A stretch of 64,000 bases of DNA, taken from Roseimaritima sediminicola. GTDB taxonomy: Bacteria > Planctomycetota > Planctomycetia > Pirellulales > Pirellulaceae. Location: contig NZ_WIAD01000011.1 of assembly GCF_009618275.1 (NCBI RefSeq), positions 53,646 through 117,645 on the forward strand. Reading direction: 5' to 3'. The position numbers and the translations under genes are program-made. The notes below the pieces were generated by a model, which had not been told where the DNA came from, made no database searches, and saw only the letters and a program-made list of their open reading frames with translations. Shown piece after piece: positions 43,590 to 53,732 of the stretch; within the stretch, counting starts at the first letter, position 1; every line of letters begins with the position of its first letter.

Positions 43590-46481
43590 GTGACGGACAG
43601 AACAATTCAAAGTCCCCGCGGCGAAAGCTCGCGCCGGGAAAGCCTCGCCGCGGCGGAAACCTCGGGCGACGAGCAAGCCGGCGCCGCGTCCAGCGCCCAT
43701 CCCAGCGGGGCCGAGGGCGTGATCCGCATCCGCGGGGCTCGGGTGCACAACCTGCAAGCGGTGGATCTGGACCTGCCCCGCGACCGCCTGACCGTGATCA
43801 CGGGCGTCAGCGGCAGCGGCAAGAGCTCGTTGGCGTTCGATACGTTGTACGCCGAAGGTCAACGGCAGTACATGGAAAGCCTGTCGGCCTACGCGCGACA
43901 GTTCCTGGATCAACTGCAGCGGCCCGAGGTCGACTGGGTCGATGGCCTGGAACCGACCCTGTGTATCGATCAGAAACGCGGCACCCACAATCCCCGCAGT
44001 ACCGTGGCGACGGTCACGGAGATCTATGACTACCTGCGGTTGCTGTACGCCCGAGCCGGCACGCCGCACTGTTACAACTGTGGCTCGGCGATTCATCAAC
44101 AGTCGCCCGAAAGTATCGTCGATACCCTGCTGGCCCTGCCGGCGTCCACCAAAATCATGCTGTTGGCCCCGATGGTGCGAGGCCGCCGCGGCAAGCACGA
44201 GGATGTGTTTCAGGAGATCCGCAAAGCCGGCCTGGTTCGCGTCCGCGTCGATGGCGAGCTGTACCCGATCGAGGAGGTCCCGGCGCTTGCGCCGCGCCGC
44301 AACCACACGATCGAAGCGGTGGTGGACCGGATCGTGATGCGCGAGGAGGTCCGCGGCCGCCTGGACGACTCGGTGCGGTTGGCGCTGCGCTTCGGCGATG
44401 GATTGGTGGTCGCGGTGACCCAACAACCCGGCCAGAGCGAGTGGCACGAACGGCTGATCAGCAGCGCCTACGCCTGTCCCGATTGCGGAATCAGTTATCC
44501 GGAATTGGAACCACGGACGTTCAGTTTCAACAGTCCCTACGGCGCCTGCCCGCGCTGCGATGGGATGGGCGTGCTGGAAGGTTTCGATCCCAAACGCATC
44601 ATCGACTTCAACCGCTCGCCGGACGAGGGAGCGCTGCTGGCCTACACCAGCGCCACCAAAGCCGTGGTGCGAAAGATGCGTTCGGCCGTCGAGCCTTTTC
44701 TCAAGTCGCTGGGCTGGGATTGGTCGCGTTCGCTGAAGAAACTCAAGGCGGCCGAGCGCACGCGGTTGCTGCACGGCGACGACGAAGCCGGCTTTGCGGG
44801 TTTGATGGGCCTGCTGGAACAGGAGTGGCAGACGACGCGTAGCGAGCGGCGGGCCGAGGAACTCGAGTGGTTGCAGGCGGCGGTGACCTGTCCGGATTGC
44901 CACGGCGGCCGGCTCCGCGCCGAAGCGCTCAGCGTGACGGTCGGCGATACGAACATCGCCCAACTGACCGCGATGCCGATCTCCGCCGCCGTCAAGTGGT
45001 TCGAGGATCTGCGGCTGGACCAAACGTCCGAGCGAATCGCCAAGCCGATCCGCGAGGAGGTCGGCAAACGGCTGCGTTTCCTGGAGCTCGTGGGCGTGCA
45101 GTACCTGAGCCTCGATCGTTCGGCCGATACGCTCAGCGGTGGCGAACTGCAGCGTGTGCGGCTGGCAACCAGCATCGGCTCCGGTCTGGTCGGGGTCTGC
45201 TATGTGTTGGATGAACCGTCCATCGGACTGCACCAACGCGACAACGACCGTTTGATCGGCGCCCTGCGAGACCTGCAGCAACAGGGCAACACGGTGCTGG
45301 TGGTCGAACACGACGAAGCCATGATGCGCAGCGCCGACTGGTTGATCGATATGGGTCCGGGGGCGGGCCAACACGGCGGCCGCATCATCAGCCAAGGCAC
45401 GCCCGCGCAGGTGGCGGCCGACCCGGCGTCGGTGACCGGCGGGTTCCTCAGCGGCCGCGTCTCCAGCCTTCCCGAGCGACAACCGCGAAGCGTCGATCCG
45501 GCCAAGAGTCTGGTCCTGAAGGAAGCTTCGATTCATAACCTCCAGTCCGTCACGGTGCGTTTTCCGGTCGGCAGTCTGATCGGCGTAACCGGGGTCAGCG
45601 GCAGCGGCAAGAGTTCCCTGATCAACGACACGTTGTATCCCGCCATGGCCGAGGTGCTGGGCCTGCAAGCCGTCGAAAGCGGACCCTACAAGGCTCTGGA
45701 AGGCACCGAATGGATCGACAAATTAATTCGTATCGATCAAGCGCCGATCGGCCGCACACCGCGCAGCTGCCCGGCCACCTACACCGGAGCCCTGGACGAG
45801 ATCCGCAAGGTCTATGCGGCGACGCGCGAAGCCAAGCAGCGCGGCTACACCAGCAGCCGCTTCAGTTTTAACGCCGCGGCCGGCCAGTGCCCGCAGTGCA
45901 AGGGGCACGGGCAGGAAAAGATCGAGATGAATTTCCTGAGCGATCTGTATGTGACGTGCAGCGTGTGCGGCGGCAAACGTTACAACGATGCCACGCTGCA
46001 GGTTCGCTTCAAAGGGCATACGATCGCCGAAGTGCTGGACCTGACGATCGACGAGGCCGCCGAGCTGTTCACGAACGTTCCCAAGGTCGACCGCGTGCTC
46101 CAGTCGCTGCGGGCCGTGGGTCTGGGCTACCTGCACCTGGGCCAACCCAGCACGACGCTCAGCGGCGGCGAAGCCCAGCGGATCAAGCTGGGCACGGAAC
46201 TGGCTCGTTCCAGCACCGGGTCGACCTTGTACCTGTTGGACGAACCGACCACGGGTTTGCATTTCGACGATGTCAAACGCTTGCTGGACGTGCTGGGCCG
46301 CTTGGCCGACGCCGGCAATACGGTGGTCGTGATCGAACACAATCTGGACGTCGCGCGTGCCTGCGATTGGTTGATCGACCTGGGACCCGAGGGCGGCGAA
46401 GGCGGGGGAAAGCTGTTAGCCGAAGGCCCGCCGGAGAAGATCCGCAAGACGAAAGCCAGTCAAACCGGCCGGTATTTGTAA
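43590..46481 (+). CDS. uvrA: Excinuclease ABC subunit A
   Basis: UvrA, the damage-recognition ATPase of nucleotide excision repair; 963 residues, close to E. coli (940). The first ABC module has Walker A GVSGSGKSSLAFDTLY and signature LSGGELQRVRLA, with the first zinc finger CYNCG...CPDCG and CPRCDGMG between them. The second module has GVTGVSGSGKSSLINDTLY, the C-terminal zinc finger CPQCKGHGQ...CSVCGGKRYN and the signature LSGGEAQRIKLG. The start is GTG 43590. The first ~45 residues are Ser/Ala/Glu-rich and not conserved. A Walker B (LDEPTTGLH) precedes the end. It is convergent with the unknown gene downstream. Confidence 0.97.
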   Translation: MTDRTIQSPRGESSRRESLAAAETSGDEQAGAASSAHPSGAEGVIRIRGARVHNLQAVDLDLPRDRLTVITGVSGSGKSSLAFDTLYAEGQRQYMESLSAYARQFLDQLQRPEVDWVDGLEPTLCIDQKRGTHNPRSTVATVTEIYDYLRLLYARAGTPHCYNCGSAIHQQSPESIVDTLLALPASTKIMLLAPMVRGRRGKHEDVFQEIRKAGLVRVRVDGELYPIEEVPALAPRRNHTIEAVVDRIVMREEVRGRLDDSVRLALRFGDGLVVAVTQQPGQSEWHERLISSAYACPDCGISYPELEPRTFSFNSPYGACPRCDGMGVLEGFDPKRIIDFNRSPDEGALLAYTSATKAVVRKMRSAVEPFLKSLGWDWSRSLKKLKAAERTRLLHGDDEAGFAGLMGLLEQEWQTTRSERRAEELEWLQAAVTCPDCHGGRLRAEALSVTVGDTNIAQLTAMPISAAVKWFEDLRLDQTSERIAKPIREEVGKRLRFLELVGVQYLSLDRSADTLSGGELQRVRLATSIGSGLVGVCYVLDEPSIGLHQRDNDRLIGALRDLQQQGNTVLVVEHDEAMMRSADWLIDMGPGAGQHGGRIISQGTPAQVAADPASVTGGFLSGRVSSLPERQPRSVDPAKSLVLKEASIHNLQSVTVRFPVGSLIGVTGVSGSGKSSLINDTLYPAMAEVLGLQAVESGPYKALEGTEWIDKLIRIDQAPIGRTPRSCPATYTGALDEIRKVYAATREAKQRGYTSSRFSFNAAAGQCPQCKGHGQEKIEMNFLSDLYVTCSVCGGKRYNDATLQVRFKGHTIAEVLDLTIDEAAELFTNVPKVDRVLQSLRAVGLGYLHLGQPSTTLSGGEAQRIKLGTELARSSTGSTLYLLDEPTTGLHFDDVKRLLDVLGRLADAGNTVVVIEHNLDVARACDWLIDLGPEGGEGGGKLLAEGPPEKIRKTKASQTGRYL

Positions 46482-47366
46482 CTACGGCTGGGCGTACAGC
46501 ATTTTGTCGAGGGCTTTGATCGCCACCGGGAAGGGCATCTCGGCGGGGGTCCACTGCTGCCACCAGTCCTGGACGATCGCTACGGTCGCCGGGCCGCTGG
46601 TCTGCTGCCAACGCTCTAGAGCGGCGGGAATCGGCAGCGGCCCCGGCGCGACCAGCTCTAATTCCTGGCCGGCGTGCAGCACGATCGGGACCAGCGCCAA
46701 TGCGGCCACCGTGGGCAGGTGTTGTTGGTCGATCATGCGATTGGCGCGGTCGCGTCCCAGCCCCAGGCGGGCCAACAACCAGGCCACGCGGAGGACTTCG
46801 GGAAGCGTCGGATCGTTGTTGGTCAACAAGGCCTCGATCCAGGCGTTTTGTCGCGGCGGGTCCACATCGCCACCACCGCCGCGCACCGGCCCCACCAGGT
46901 GCACATTGGCGCGAGCCGGCAGCAGCGAGTCGTGAGCCTGCTGGCCGATCGCCCGCAGCAGTCCCGGTCCGCGTTCGTTCCAGGCGTCCTGCAGGGGACG
47001 GGCTCGCAGCGGCAGTTGTTCGGCCAGTTTCGGAAACCGCTCGGCAAACGCCAAGCGGATATCGGTCAGCTTGCCCGCGATGTTCCGTGCCAGCGTATCG
47101 GCCGACAGCGGCGAACATTCCGCTTCCAGCAGAGCCTGTTCACAGCGGGCGGCATCCTCGCCGGATTCGAAGCCGCTGGCGACCAAGCGGTTCCAGAACC
47201 GAGCCAGATCCAGATCCGCCATCCCCAATTGGCTGTTGATGTCGCTGACCGGACCGATCAACAGCTGGTCGATCACCGCATCGGCAACGAACTGGTTCTG
47301 GGCCACCACCGCGGTGGCGTACAGGACCGAACCGGGGGCGTTGGGAATCCATTTGATCTTGGTCAT
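46482..47366 (-). CDS. Hypothetical protein downstream of aroH
   Basis: 294 residues that I do not recognise. It begins MTKIKWIPNAPGSVLYATAVVAQNQFV. It is mostly helical with no signal peptide, no transmembrane helix and no clear catalytic motif. A Gly-rich stretch (VGPVRGGGGDVDPPRQ) lies near residue 165. It is 27 bp downstream of aroH on the same strand, so co-transcription is likely. It abuts uvrA end-to-end with no spacer. Being open over its full length with normal codon bias, it is probably a real protein. Confidence 0.7.
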   Translation of the reverse strand: MTKIKWIPNAPGSVLYATAVVAQNQFVADAVIDQLLIGPVSDINSQLGMADLDLARFWNRLVASGFESGEDAARCEQALLEAECSPLSADTLARNIAGKLTDIRLAFAERFPKLAEQLPLRARPLQDAWNERGPGLLRAIGQQAHDSLLPARANVHLVGPVRGGGGDVDPPRQNAWIEALLTNNDPTLPEVLRVAWLLARLGLGRDRANRMIDQQHLPTVAALALVPIVLHAGQELELVAPGPLPIPAALERWQQTSGPATVAIVQDWWQQWTPAEMPFPVAIKALDKMLYAQP

Positions 47367-47393
47367 GAGGCATCCATCATCGGGTCGCTGCTG

Positions 47394-47870
47394 CTAGGAG
47401 CGACTGTGCTGGCTGTCGTGCATGTGTTGTTGGATCCACCGTTCCAGTTCTTCGAAATCCACCGGCGGCAGCTTCGACAGATCCGGCCGCAACGCCTTGG
47501 CACCCTTGATGTACACGTGCTGGATCTCGTCCTGACGACGGTCGGTGTTCCAGTGAATCAGCACGCGAATGCACAGCGGCAACGATCCGCTGACCGACAC
47601 CTCGTAGCTGCACAGCAGGGGCACGTCCAACCACCCCAGTTGCCGAGCGGCCAGGGCGGGAAATTCGGCGTCCAGGTCCTTGGTCACGGTGAACGTCACG
47701 CTGGCGATGTCCTCGGGGACCAGTTCGTTGCGGCGCATCACCAGGGCCAGCAATTGGCGGGTGGCCGTGAGGATCTGATCGCGGTCGTTGGCCTCGACGG
47801 TCGTCGCACCGCGCACTCCGCGACACATCCAGCGACGCGGTGCCGAAGTGTCGAAAGCAGGATCAGACAT
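47394..47870 (-). CDS. aroH: Chorismate mutase, AroH class
   Basis: 158 residues from ATG 47870 ([23 protein letters not shown]). AroH-type mutases turn chorismate into prephenate for Phe/Tyr synthesis. Matches are [19 protein letters not shown] at the N-terminus, [26 protein letters not shown], the catalytic region [13 protein letters not shown] with [10 protein letters not shown] (active-site Arg) and [14 protein letters not shown] at the C-terminus. It is about 30 residues longer than the Bacillus enzyme because of a short N-terminal and a longer C-terminal segment. Confidence 0.93.
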   Translation of the reverse strand: MSDPAFDTSAPRRWMCRGVRGATTVEANDRDQILTATRQLLALVMRRNELVPEDIASVTFTVTKDLDAEFPALAARQLGWLDVPLLCSYEVSVSGSLPLCIRVLIHWNTDRRQDEIQHVYIKGAKALRPDLSKLPPVDFEELERWIQQHMHDSQHSRS

Positions 47871-48020
47871 GCGTGAAAGGGAAATCGATGTAGAAAGAGC
47901 GGGGGAGAAGTACCCGAAGGAAACCACGCCTTGATCGCGGACCTCGGTTTGCCGATAGTCTACTATACGCCACGCAGCTCGCTGGCGAACCCCCTTCAGA
48001 AAGCACAGGACGTTTTCGCC

Positions 48021-48272
48021 ATGCCCGAACACAGCCGGCACCAAGAACGGATCATCAAGAACTACTACAAGAACCGCGACGCCATCGCCCTGCAAAAATC
48101 GCAGGAATTGGTCACCGAGCTGTACCTCAGCGAGGGCAAGAAGCGGGCTTCGATCTGGAAACGCCTGGCCGGACATCTGGAAAAAGCGGGACTGCCCAAG
48201 GACCGCGTGGCCCACCTGCAAGAAAAAGACGATCCCGCCCTGGTCGCCAATGAACTGGCCAAGCTGGGCTGA
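48021..48272 (+). CDS. Small conserved-looking helical protein
   Basis: 83 residues from ATG 48021 ([22 protein letters not shown]). It is charged, with two or three predicted helices ([31 protein letters not shown]) and no membrane segment. I recognise no domain, but the compact charged sequence and its length suggest a genuine small planctomycete protein. Its stop is 12 bp from the convergent CHAT gene. Divergent from aroH with a 150-bp shared promoter region. Confidence 0.72.
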   Translation: MPEHSRHQERIIKNYYKNRDAIALQKSQELVTELYLSEGKKRASIWKRLAGHLEKAGLPKDRVAHLQEKDDPALVANELAKLG

Positions 48273-48284
48273 GCGGGGCGGGTC

Positions 48285-51200
48285 TCAGTCGCTGCGGCCG
48301 ACGATGGTCCGGTCGCTGCCGGTGGCCTTGTAGACCGCCCAGAAATAGGGGTGAATCCAGGGATCGTAACTGCCTTCGGCCCGCCGCCGCTGGAGAAACG
48401 CCCGTTGCGAATCCGCCAAGGACGCCGGCACCGTCCGGCCCTGCCCCAGCGCCTGGAAGAATCCGTTCATCAGTTCCGCTCCGGTGTCGTCGTACACGTC
48501 CCATAAACCACAGACGACGTTCGAAGCCCCGGACTGCAGCAGCGCCCGCTCGAGCCCGAACAGATCGTCCCCGGGCAAGGGACTGCGGTCGGCCAACCCG
48601 GAATAGCAAGCGCTCAGGACCACGACGTCCGCCCCGACCGGTTGCTCGAGGATTTCCGCCGCGGTCAGCCGCCCGTCGTGCTTCGCATCACGGTGACACA
48701 GCAGAAAACTGTCCAGCGGCTGGTCGGCCAGATTCATGCCGTGCGTGGCCACGAACAGCAAGCCCGGCCGCGCGAGGAACTGCCGCACGCGACTCTCACT
48801 GGCCGCATCGCCCTGCAGGACCGCCAGCGCGTTCTCTTGCCCCTCTTCACCCGGCTCGGTTGGCCCGCCATTCCGCACGGCCGGCTCGGTTGCGGTCGCC
48901 GCAAACGCAGCCCGAAAGTTCGCCAGGTCCTGCTCCACGCCGGGTAAGCTCGGCGCGTCTTCGAATTCCTCGATCCCGATGGCCGAAGCGGCAACGATCG
49001 CTTCGGGTGTGCCGCGGCGGAGCATGTCCCAAGAGGTCAGCGAAGGCACCGTACACAGCGTCAGGTCGCGATCGATCAAGAACCGCGGTTGCGGCATCTC
49101 CAGATCTCCACGCGGTTCGGTATCGACTTCGGTCACCAGTGCCGCGAAGGGAAAGTAGTGCAGGATGTGATGCGGGACGACGATTAATTGTTGTCGATCC
49201 TGAAGCTTCGCCTGCGCCTCGGCCGGAATCAGCAGCGTGTAGTAAGCGTGCAATTGATCCTGCCAGCGGTTGTCAAACCCCAGGCCGGCCATGTGGCGTC
49301 GCAGCATTTGTTGGCTGGTTCCACGCAGGCCGGTGACGAATTGCTGGACGCTTTGAACCAGCTGCCGCGACGCGGCTCGTTGACCGCCGGGCTGCTCGAG
49401 CGCCAGAGCGGTCACGTCCCCGGAACCTGCGATCACGAACACCCAGGCGTGTTGGTCGGTCAGAAAATACTCCAGAGCCACGGTTCCCTCGGGCCAGTCC
49501 GCCAGCACTTCGTCCACCGACCGGTCAGCTGATGAGCGGTCAGCGGATGAGCGGTCAGCGGGCGTGTGAACCGAGGAAGCGGCGGAACGCAGAGCCACAA
49601 AATCTTGAAACGATCGTGACTTCGCTCGCTCGGCCGCGGCCAGGGCTTCGCGGTAGCGTCCCTCGGCGATCAGCAGCTCGACCGTCCGCTCCTGAACGTA
49701 CGCCCGGCGGGCAAGGAAACCGGCTCGCGACAAACCGGCCGTATCCCGTGGAAAACGCTCGCGAAGCGCTTCGGCCAGCGTCTGAGAGGTGGTCAGATGC
49801 GCAAGCGCCCGGCGGCGCAGCGAATCATCGCTCCGCGCCGCTGGCTCGGTTTCGCTTTGACTGGCCAGCGACAAACCGATCATCCGGTGCACACGTTCGA
49901 CTCCGCCCAAGGCCCCGTCGGCCAGGTACCAGGGCCGAGCTTGTTCGGCATGCAGGATCGCCTGCACCGGGTTGTCATTGCGATAGGCCAGCCGGGCCAA
50001 CAACATGTGAGCGGTCGCCCGCGTCGCCGGATCGACTTGGCCTTCCGTCCCGGCCAGCGTCCGCTCCGCCAAGCCCCGGGCCGTCGCTTCGGCCGCCTGC
50101 TGGCCTTCCAGCCAAGCCTGTTCGGCCGGGAAAGCCGAATTCAGCACGCGTAGGTAATCGGCCAACAGGGCGTACTGCCGGGCCACGTTCACCTGGACCG
50201 AGGCGGCGTCGACAGGCGAAAGTTTTTCGGCAAGCTCGGCAAGCTCGGCCGCGCGAGCGTAGTGCACGCGCGCCTGATGCCAATCATTCAACCCCGCGAA
50301 CAGCGGCGCGGCAACGCCGCTGGCGACCTGAAACGCGTGGTCGTAGAGGCGGTCTTGAGCACGGCCCAGCAGGAAGTTGGCAAAGTTGTTGAAGGCGCGA
50401 AACCGGTCCGCAGGCGGGCTGGTCGCCGCCTCCGATGATGGTCGGTTCCCCGGCGAATCAAGTACCTCCATCGATTCCGACGCCTCCATCGATTCCAAGG
50501 CTTCGACGAAGGCGGCATAGGCGGCGGCCCCGGTTGCGGCCCCCGATTCAGAGAGAATCACGGCCTGATACAGTCGTGCCAGGGCTTGCCCCCGGGGATC
50601 GCTGCGCAGCTGCGGGTCCTGAAGCGCTTGCTCGGCTGCGCGCCAGCGGCCGGCCAGGATACGTTGCCGGGCCGTATCGATCGGGCCGATACCGGTGGCG
50701 TCGGCGGCCACCTCAGCGGGCCCGCGGCGACCGTGGATCTTGGCCGCCACGTTGCCGCGCAGACGACGCAGGTAGGCCGTCTGCTGTCCGGCGGGCAACC
50801 GCTGCAGCAGATCGTAAGCATCGCTCAGGTACGGCGCCGGCAATCCTTCCTCGTCCTTGGCCGCCAGCATCGCTTCGGCGGCCAACTGGACATACACCGC
50901 ATCGAGGTTGTCGTCGGCCGCCCTCCGATACCGCTCTGCCGCAGCCAGTACCGCGGTGCCGTAGCGCGGTGCTTCGACGCCGAAGGTCACCTCCTCGCCC
51001 GCGGCCGCTTGATCTGTGGGTTCGTCTCCTGCCGCTCCGTCCTCGGTTGCCACGAACTGCAGAGTGTATTCGCCGGGCGGCAAGCCCTGCCGCCAGGGCT
51101 GCGGAAGCCCGTCCAGTTGCGACCAGGTCAATTCCGGCCGGCCGGCCGGAAACGTCAACGTCACCGTCGTGCCCGAATCGTCGCTCAGGCGGAACCTTGC

Positions 51201-51725
51201 CTGGGGATACGATTGCCGATCCGCGGCATCCTTGTCGGCTGGGCTGCTGGTTTTCTTACGACGCAGCGTCGGGGTGCCGCGAAGGATCATCTGTTGGTCC
51301 AGGGGGGTCAGCCACGCGGCCGCGTCGCTGTTGCGAAGCACCTCGCCGGCGATCAATTGATCCAGCGACACCGTTTGCATCGGCAGGGCTGCCAACCGAG
51401 CGTCATCGGCGGTGCCGCGACTGGCTCCGGCCAAAGCCGGCAGCGGTGCCAGCGGGGGCGATGCACCATTCGGATTAAACTTAGCCGGCAGAACTTGCCA
51501 CCGATCGCGTTGCCCTTCGGACCATAACAACATTCCGGGCTGGGCCAGAACCGACGGCTCGGGCGGCAGGCGGACGCTTTCGACCGCGACCCGTTGCTGG
51601 CTGTCCAAATAGATTCGGATGCCGTAGTCAAAATCTTGCGAGTTGACCGGTGTGAGGGTGATCGCGGCCAAACACAGCGGGCCGGCGAAGGTCAACACCG
51701 GTCGCAGCCAAGAGAAGGGCGACAT
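48285..51725 (-). CDS. Exported CHAT-domain cysteine peptidase with TPR-like region
   Basis: About 1146 residues from ATG 51725; GTG 51737 adds four residues. MSPFSWLRPVLTFAGPLCLAAITLTPVNS is a signal peptide or anchor. The middle (about 250-720) has TPR-like helical repeats (HMLLARLAYRNDNPVQAILHAEQAR; AEGRYREALAAAERAKSRSFQDF). The C-terminal ~330 residues form a CHAT domain: LIVVPHHILHYFPFAAL, the catalytic His at about 995 in VATHGMNL and Cys at about 1040 in VVLSACYSG. CHAT is a caspase-fold (clan CD) peptidase. The gene follows the Ser/Thr kinase gene (40 bp) and belongs to the sigma-kinase-peptidase cluster. The target is unknown. Confidence 0.9.
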   Translation of the reverse strand: MSPFSWLRPVLTFAGPLCLAAITLTPVNSQDFDYGIRIYLDSQQRVAVESVRLPPEPSVLAQPGMLLWSEGQRDRWQVLPAKFNPNGASPPLAPLPALAGASRGTADDARLAALPMQTVSLDQLIAGEVLRNSDAAAWLTPLDQQMILRGTPTLRRKKTSSPADKDAADRQSYPQARFRLSDDSGTTVTLTFPAGRPELTWSQLDGLPQPWRQGLPPGEYTLQFVATEDGAAGDEPTDQAAAGEEVTFGVEAPRYGTAVLAAAERYRRAADDNLDAVYVQLAAEAMLAAKDEEGLPAPYLSDAYDLLQRLPAGQQTAYLRRLRGNVAAKIHGRRGPAEVAADATGIGPIDTARQRILAGRWRAAEQALQDPQLRSDPRGQALARLYQAVILSESGAATGAAAYAAFVEALESMEASESMEVLDSPGNRPSSEAATSPPADRFRAFNNFANFLLGRAQDRLYDHAFQVASGVAAPLFAGLNDWHQARVHYARAAELAELAEKLSPVDAASVQVNVARQYALLADYLRVLNSAFPAEQAWLEGQQAAEATARGLAERTLAGTEGQVDPATRATAHMLLARLAYRNDNPVQAILHAEQARPWYLADGALGGVERVHRMIGLSLASQSETEPAARSDDSLRRRALAHLTTSQTLAEALRERFPRDTAGLSRAGFLARRAYVQERTVELLIAEGRYREALAAAERAKSRSFQDFVALRSAASSVHTPADRSSADRSSADRSVDEVLADWPEGTVALEYFLTDQHAWVFVIAGSGDVTALALEQPGGQRAASRQLVQSVQQFVTGLRGTSQQMLRRHMAGLGFDNRWQDQLHAYYTLLIPAEAQAKLQDRQQLIVVPHHILHYFPFAALVTEVDTEPRGDLEMPQPRFLIDRDLTLCTVPSLTSWDMLRRGTPEAIVAASAIGIEEFEDAPSLPGVEQDLANFRAAFAATATEPAVRNGGPTEPGEEGQENALAVLQGDAASESRVRQFLARPGLLFVATHGMNLADQPLDSFLLCHRDAKHDGRLTAAEILEQPVGADVVVLSACYSGLADRSPLPGDDLFGLERALLQSGASNVVCGLWDVYDDTGAELMNGFFQALGQGRTVPASLADSQRAFLQRRRAEGSYDPWIHPYFWAVYKATGSDRTIVGRSD

Positions 51726-51764
51726 CGAAACACTCACCGGTTGAAAGGGCAGAAGGGAAGTGAA

Positions 51765-53732
51765 TTAGGGTTTGTGCGCAAAGGCGATGCCATCAAAGGT
51801 AATTTGCCGGGCCTGCAACGACTGCTGCAACATTTCTAACTGCCCCGTCACCACGGCTTCGGGGGCCTGCAGTTGTTGGGCGGGCCCCAGATCGCGAGAA
51901 CGTTGCTCGACCGTCACGCCGGTGTTCTGCACGCGCAGCACGGCACGGTCGCCCAGCGGCGGCCATGCGTCTGCGGACAAATTGTTTTGCGAGTCGGAAA
52001 ACGCTTCGAACGTCAGATCGATGGGTTCGTCGGCGACACAGGCCAGCAGAAACTCGGTTCCGCCGGGACCGCGCAGCGGAACCGCATCGGCGCTGCTGGG
52101 TGGATAACGAAAGGTCGATGCCGCGTCCTGCGGAGGACGCTGGTGCAGCAGCATCCAGCGGCCGTCGCCGTTACGCAGCAGCAGCGAGGCGTGCTTGCCG
52201 GCCGGAACGTCAAAGCGGATTTGCAACAGATCGCGATCGCGGAGCGGGACCCCGGCGGCCAAGGGCAACAGACGAGCGTCCTCCCAAACACGGATCGTCA
52301 GACCCAGCGGTATGGCGTTGGCGACCGGAGCATCGGCCACCGCCGACGCGTCGCCGGTGGACATCTCCGCCCCGCTTTCGCCGGTCCCGCCGTACCACGA
52401 CACGCCCAGCATCAGCATCGCCCCAAGGGCGGCCGTTACCACAACCAACGCGGCGGATCCCAGCAGTAGCGCGGCGCTTCCGTGGACCGGCCGACGACGA
52501 CGGTACGCTGCCTTTGAACGTTCGAGTGCGTCGGCCATCTCGTCGCCGGAGCCGAAGCGCAGAGCCGGGTCCGGGTCCAAGGCTCGGCGACAGATTCGCT
52601 TCAGCGACTTCGGCATCGCGGCGGCATCCAGTGCCTGCCGGTTCCAGCGGCCCTGTTGCGCAAGCCGCAAACCTTGGGCAAGCGAGTCGACGTGATAGGG
52701 CGGATGACCGGTGATCAAGTAGTACAGCGTAGCGCCCAGGCCGAAAATGTCGGAGCGGTGATCGACCTTGTCCCTGCCGCCGGCCGCTTGCTCGGGAGAC
52801 ATAAACGGAACGGTTCCCGAGATGTTTGCATCGCTCTCCTGCGATGGGTCGACGTAGGCGTCACATCGCCAAGCCATGCCGAAATCGATCAAGCGAGCTC
52901 GGGCCTGTTGATCGATAATAATATTGTTGGGTTTGCAATCGCCGTGAACCAATCCCACTCGGTGCACTTCGGCCAACCCCCGAGCCACCTCGGCCACCCA
53001 GCCGGCGATCTGGTCGGGCGTCATGCGGTGGCTGCGGGCGTACTGGTGGAGGTTCTGGCCGCGGACGTACTCGATCACCAGATAGGGTCGATCCTGTTGC
53101 ACATCCAAATCGTAAACGCGAGCCAGATGCGGGTGAGCAAGTTGGCTCAGCAAGCGGCCTTCGTGCCGGAGGGTCTGCTGCAAAACTTCCCGCGATCCCA
53201 GATTGACTTTGGCCAGCTTGATCGCCACTTCACCGGCCAGCTCCGGGTGCACCGCGCGATAGACATCGCATTGCCCGCCGCTGCCCAGTTTGGACACGAT
53301 GATGTACTTGCCGATCCGCGGCAGCGAATCCGCCGAAGCCATCTCGTCACCGGCGTTTGGTTTCCGCGCCGAGCCACTCGGTTCCTGCAAGCCTTCGTGG
53401 ATCGACACTTGTCGCTGGAAAGCCGCGTACTGGTCGGGAAACCGCAGGCGGTACGTTTCCGGGTCCAGCATGGCATCGCATTCATCGCGCAGTACGTACT
53501 CCGAATACAGCAGGTCGACGATAAACTCCGAATCCGCGTCGGCTTCGCCGGCCACGTAATCTTCGGCCGTGACCTGTTGCCCACGGTGCCAGCGGGAACG
53601 CATGTCGGCCCAGTAAAGCGCCAGGCGTTTTCGCGCATCGACCTGCCGCCCCAACGCAACCACATCGGACAACGCCCGGTCACGAATCGCCAGCGTGATC
53701 GACTGCGCCGAATCCAGTTCCAGAACGCTCAT
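51765..53732 (-). CDS. Transmembrane Ser/Thr protein kinase
   Basis: 655 residues from ATG 53732, overlapping the sigma-factor stop (ATGA). Residues 70-115 carry the segment typical of planctomycete kinases (SEYVLRDECDAMLDPETYRL). The kinase domain is at about 141-410: glycine loop LGSGGQCDVYRAV, Lys172 (VAIKLAK), catalytic loop HGDCKPNN (263-270, Gly where most kinases have Arg, so a non-RD kinase), DFG 283-285 and SPEQ. A transmembrane helix (418-444) is followed by a ~210-residue exported domain (PLGLTIRVWEDARLLPL; QIRFDVPAGKHASLLLRNGDGRWMLLH) resembling DUF4384. All catalytic residues are present. Confidence 0.93.
   Translation of the reverse strand: MSVLELDSAQSITLAIRDRALSDVVALGRQVDARKRLALYWADMRSRWHRGQQVTAEDYVAGEADADSEFIVDLLYSEYVLRDECDAMLDPETYRLRFPDQYAAFQRQVSIHEGLQEPSGSARKPNAGDEMASADSLPRIGKYIIVSKLGSGGQCDVYRAVHPELAGEVAIKLAKVNLGSREVLQQTLRHEGRLLSQLAHPHLARVYDLDVQQDRPYLVIEYVRGQNLHQYARSHRMTPDQIAGWVAEVARGLAEVHRVGLVHGDCKPNNIIIDQQARARLIDFGMAWRCDAYVDPSQESDANISGTVPFMSPEQAAGGRDKVDHRSDIFGLGATLYYLITGHPPYHVDSLAQGLRLAQQGRWNRQALDAAAMPKSLKRICRRALDPDPALRFGSGDEMADALERSKAAYRRRRPVHGSAALLLGSAALVVVTAALGAMLMLGVSWYGGTGESGAEMSTGDASAVADAPVANAIPLGLTIRVWEDARLLPLAAGVPLRDRDLLQIRFDVPAGKHASLLLRNGDGRWMLLHQRPPQDAASTFRYPPSSADAVPLRGPGGTEFLLACVADEPIDLTFEAFSDSQNNLSADAWPPLGDRAVLRVQNTGVTVEQRSRDLGPAQQLQAPEAVVTGQLEMLQQSLQARQITFDGIAFAHKP

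Noticed and set aside
43563..45668. A 701-codon minus-strand frame opposite uvrA
   Set aside because: Antisense of uvrA with no motif; the plus strand encodes a full UvrA.
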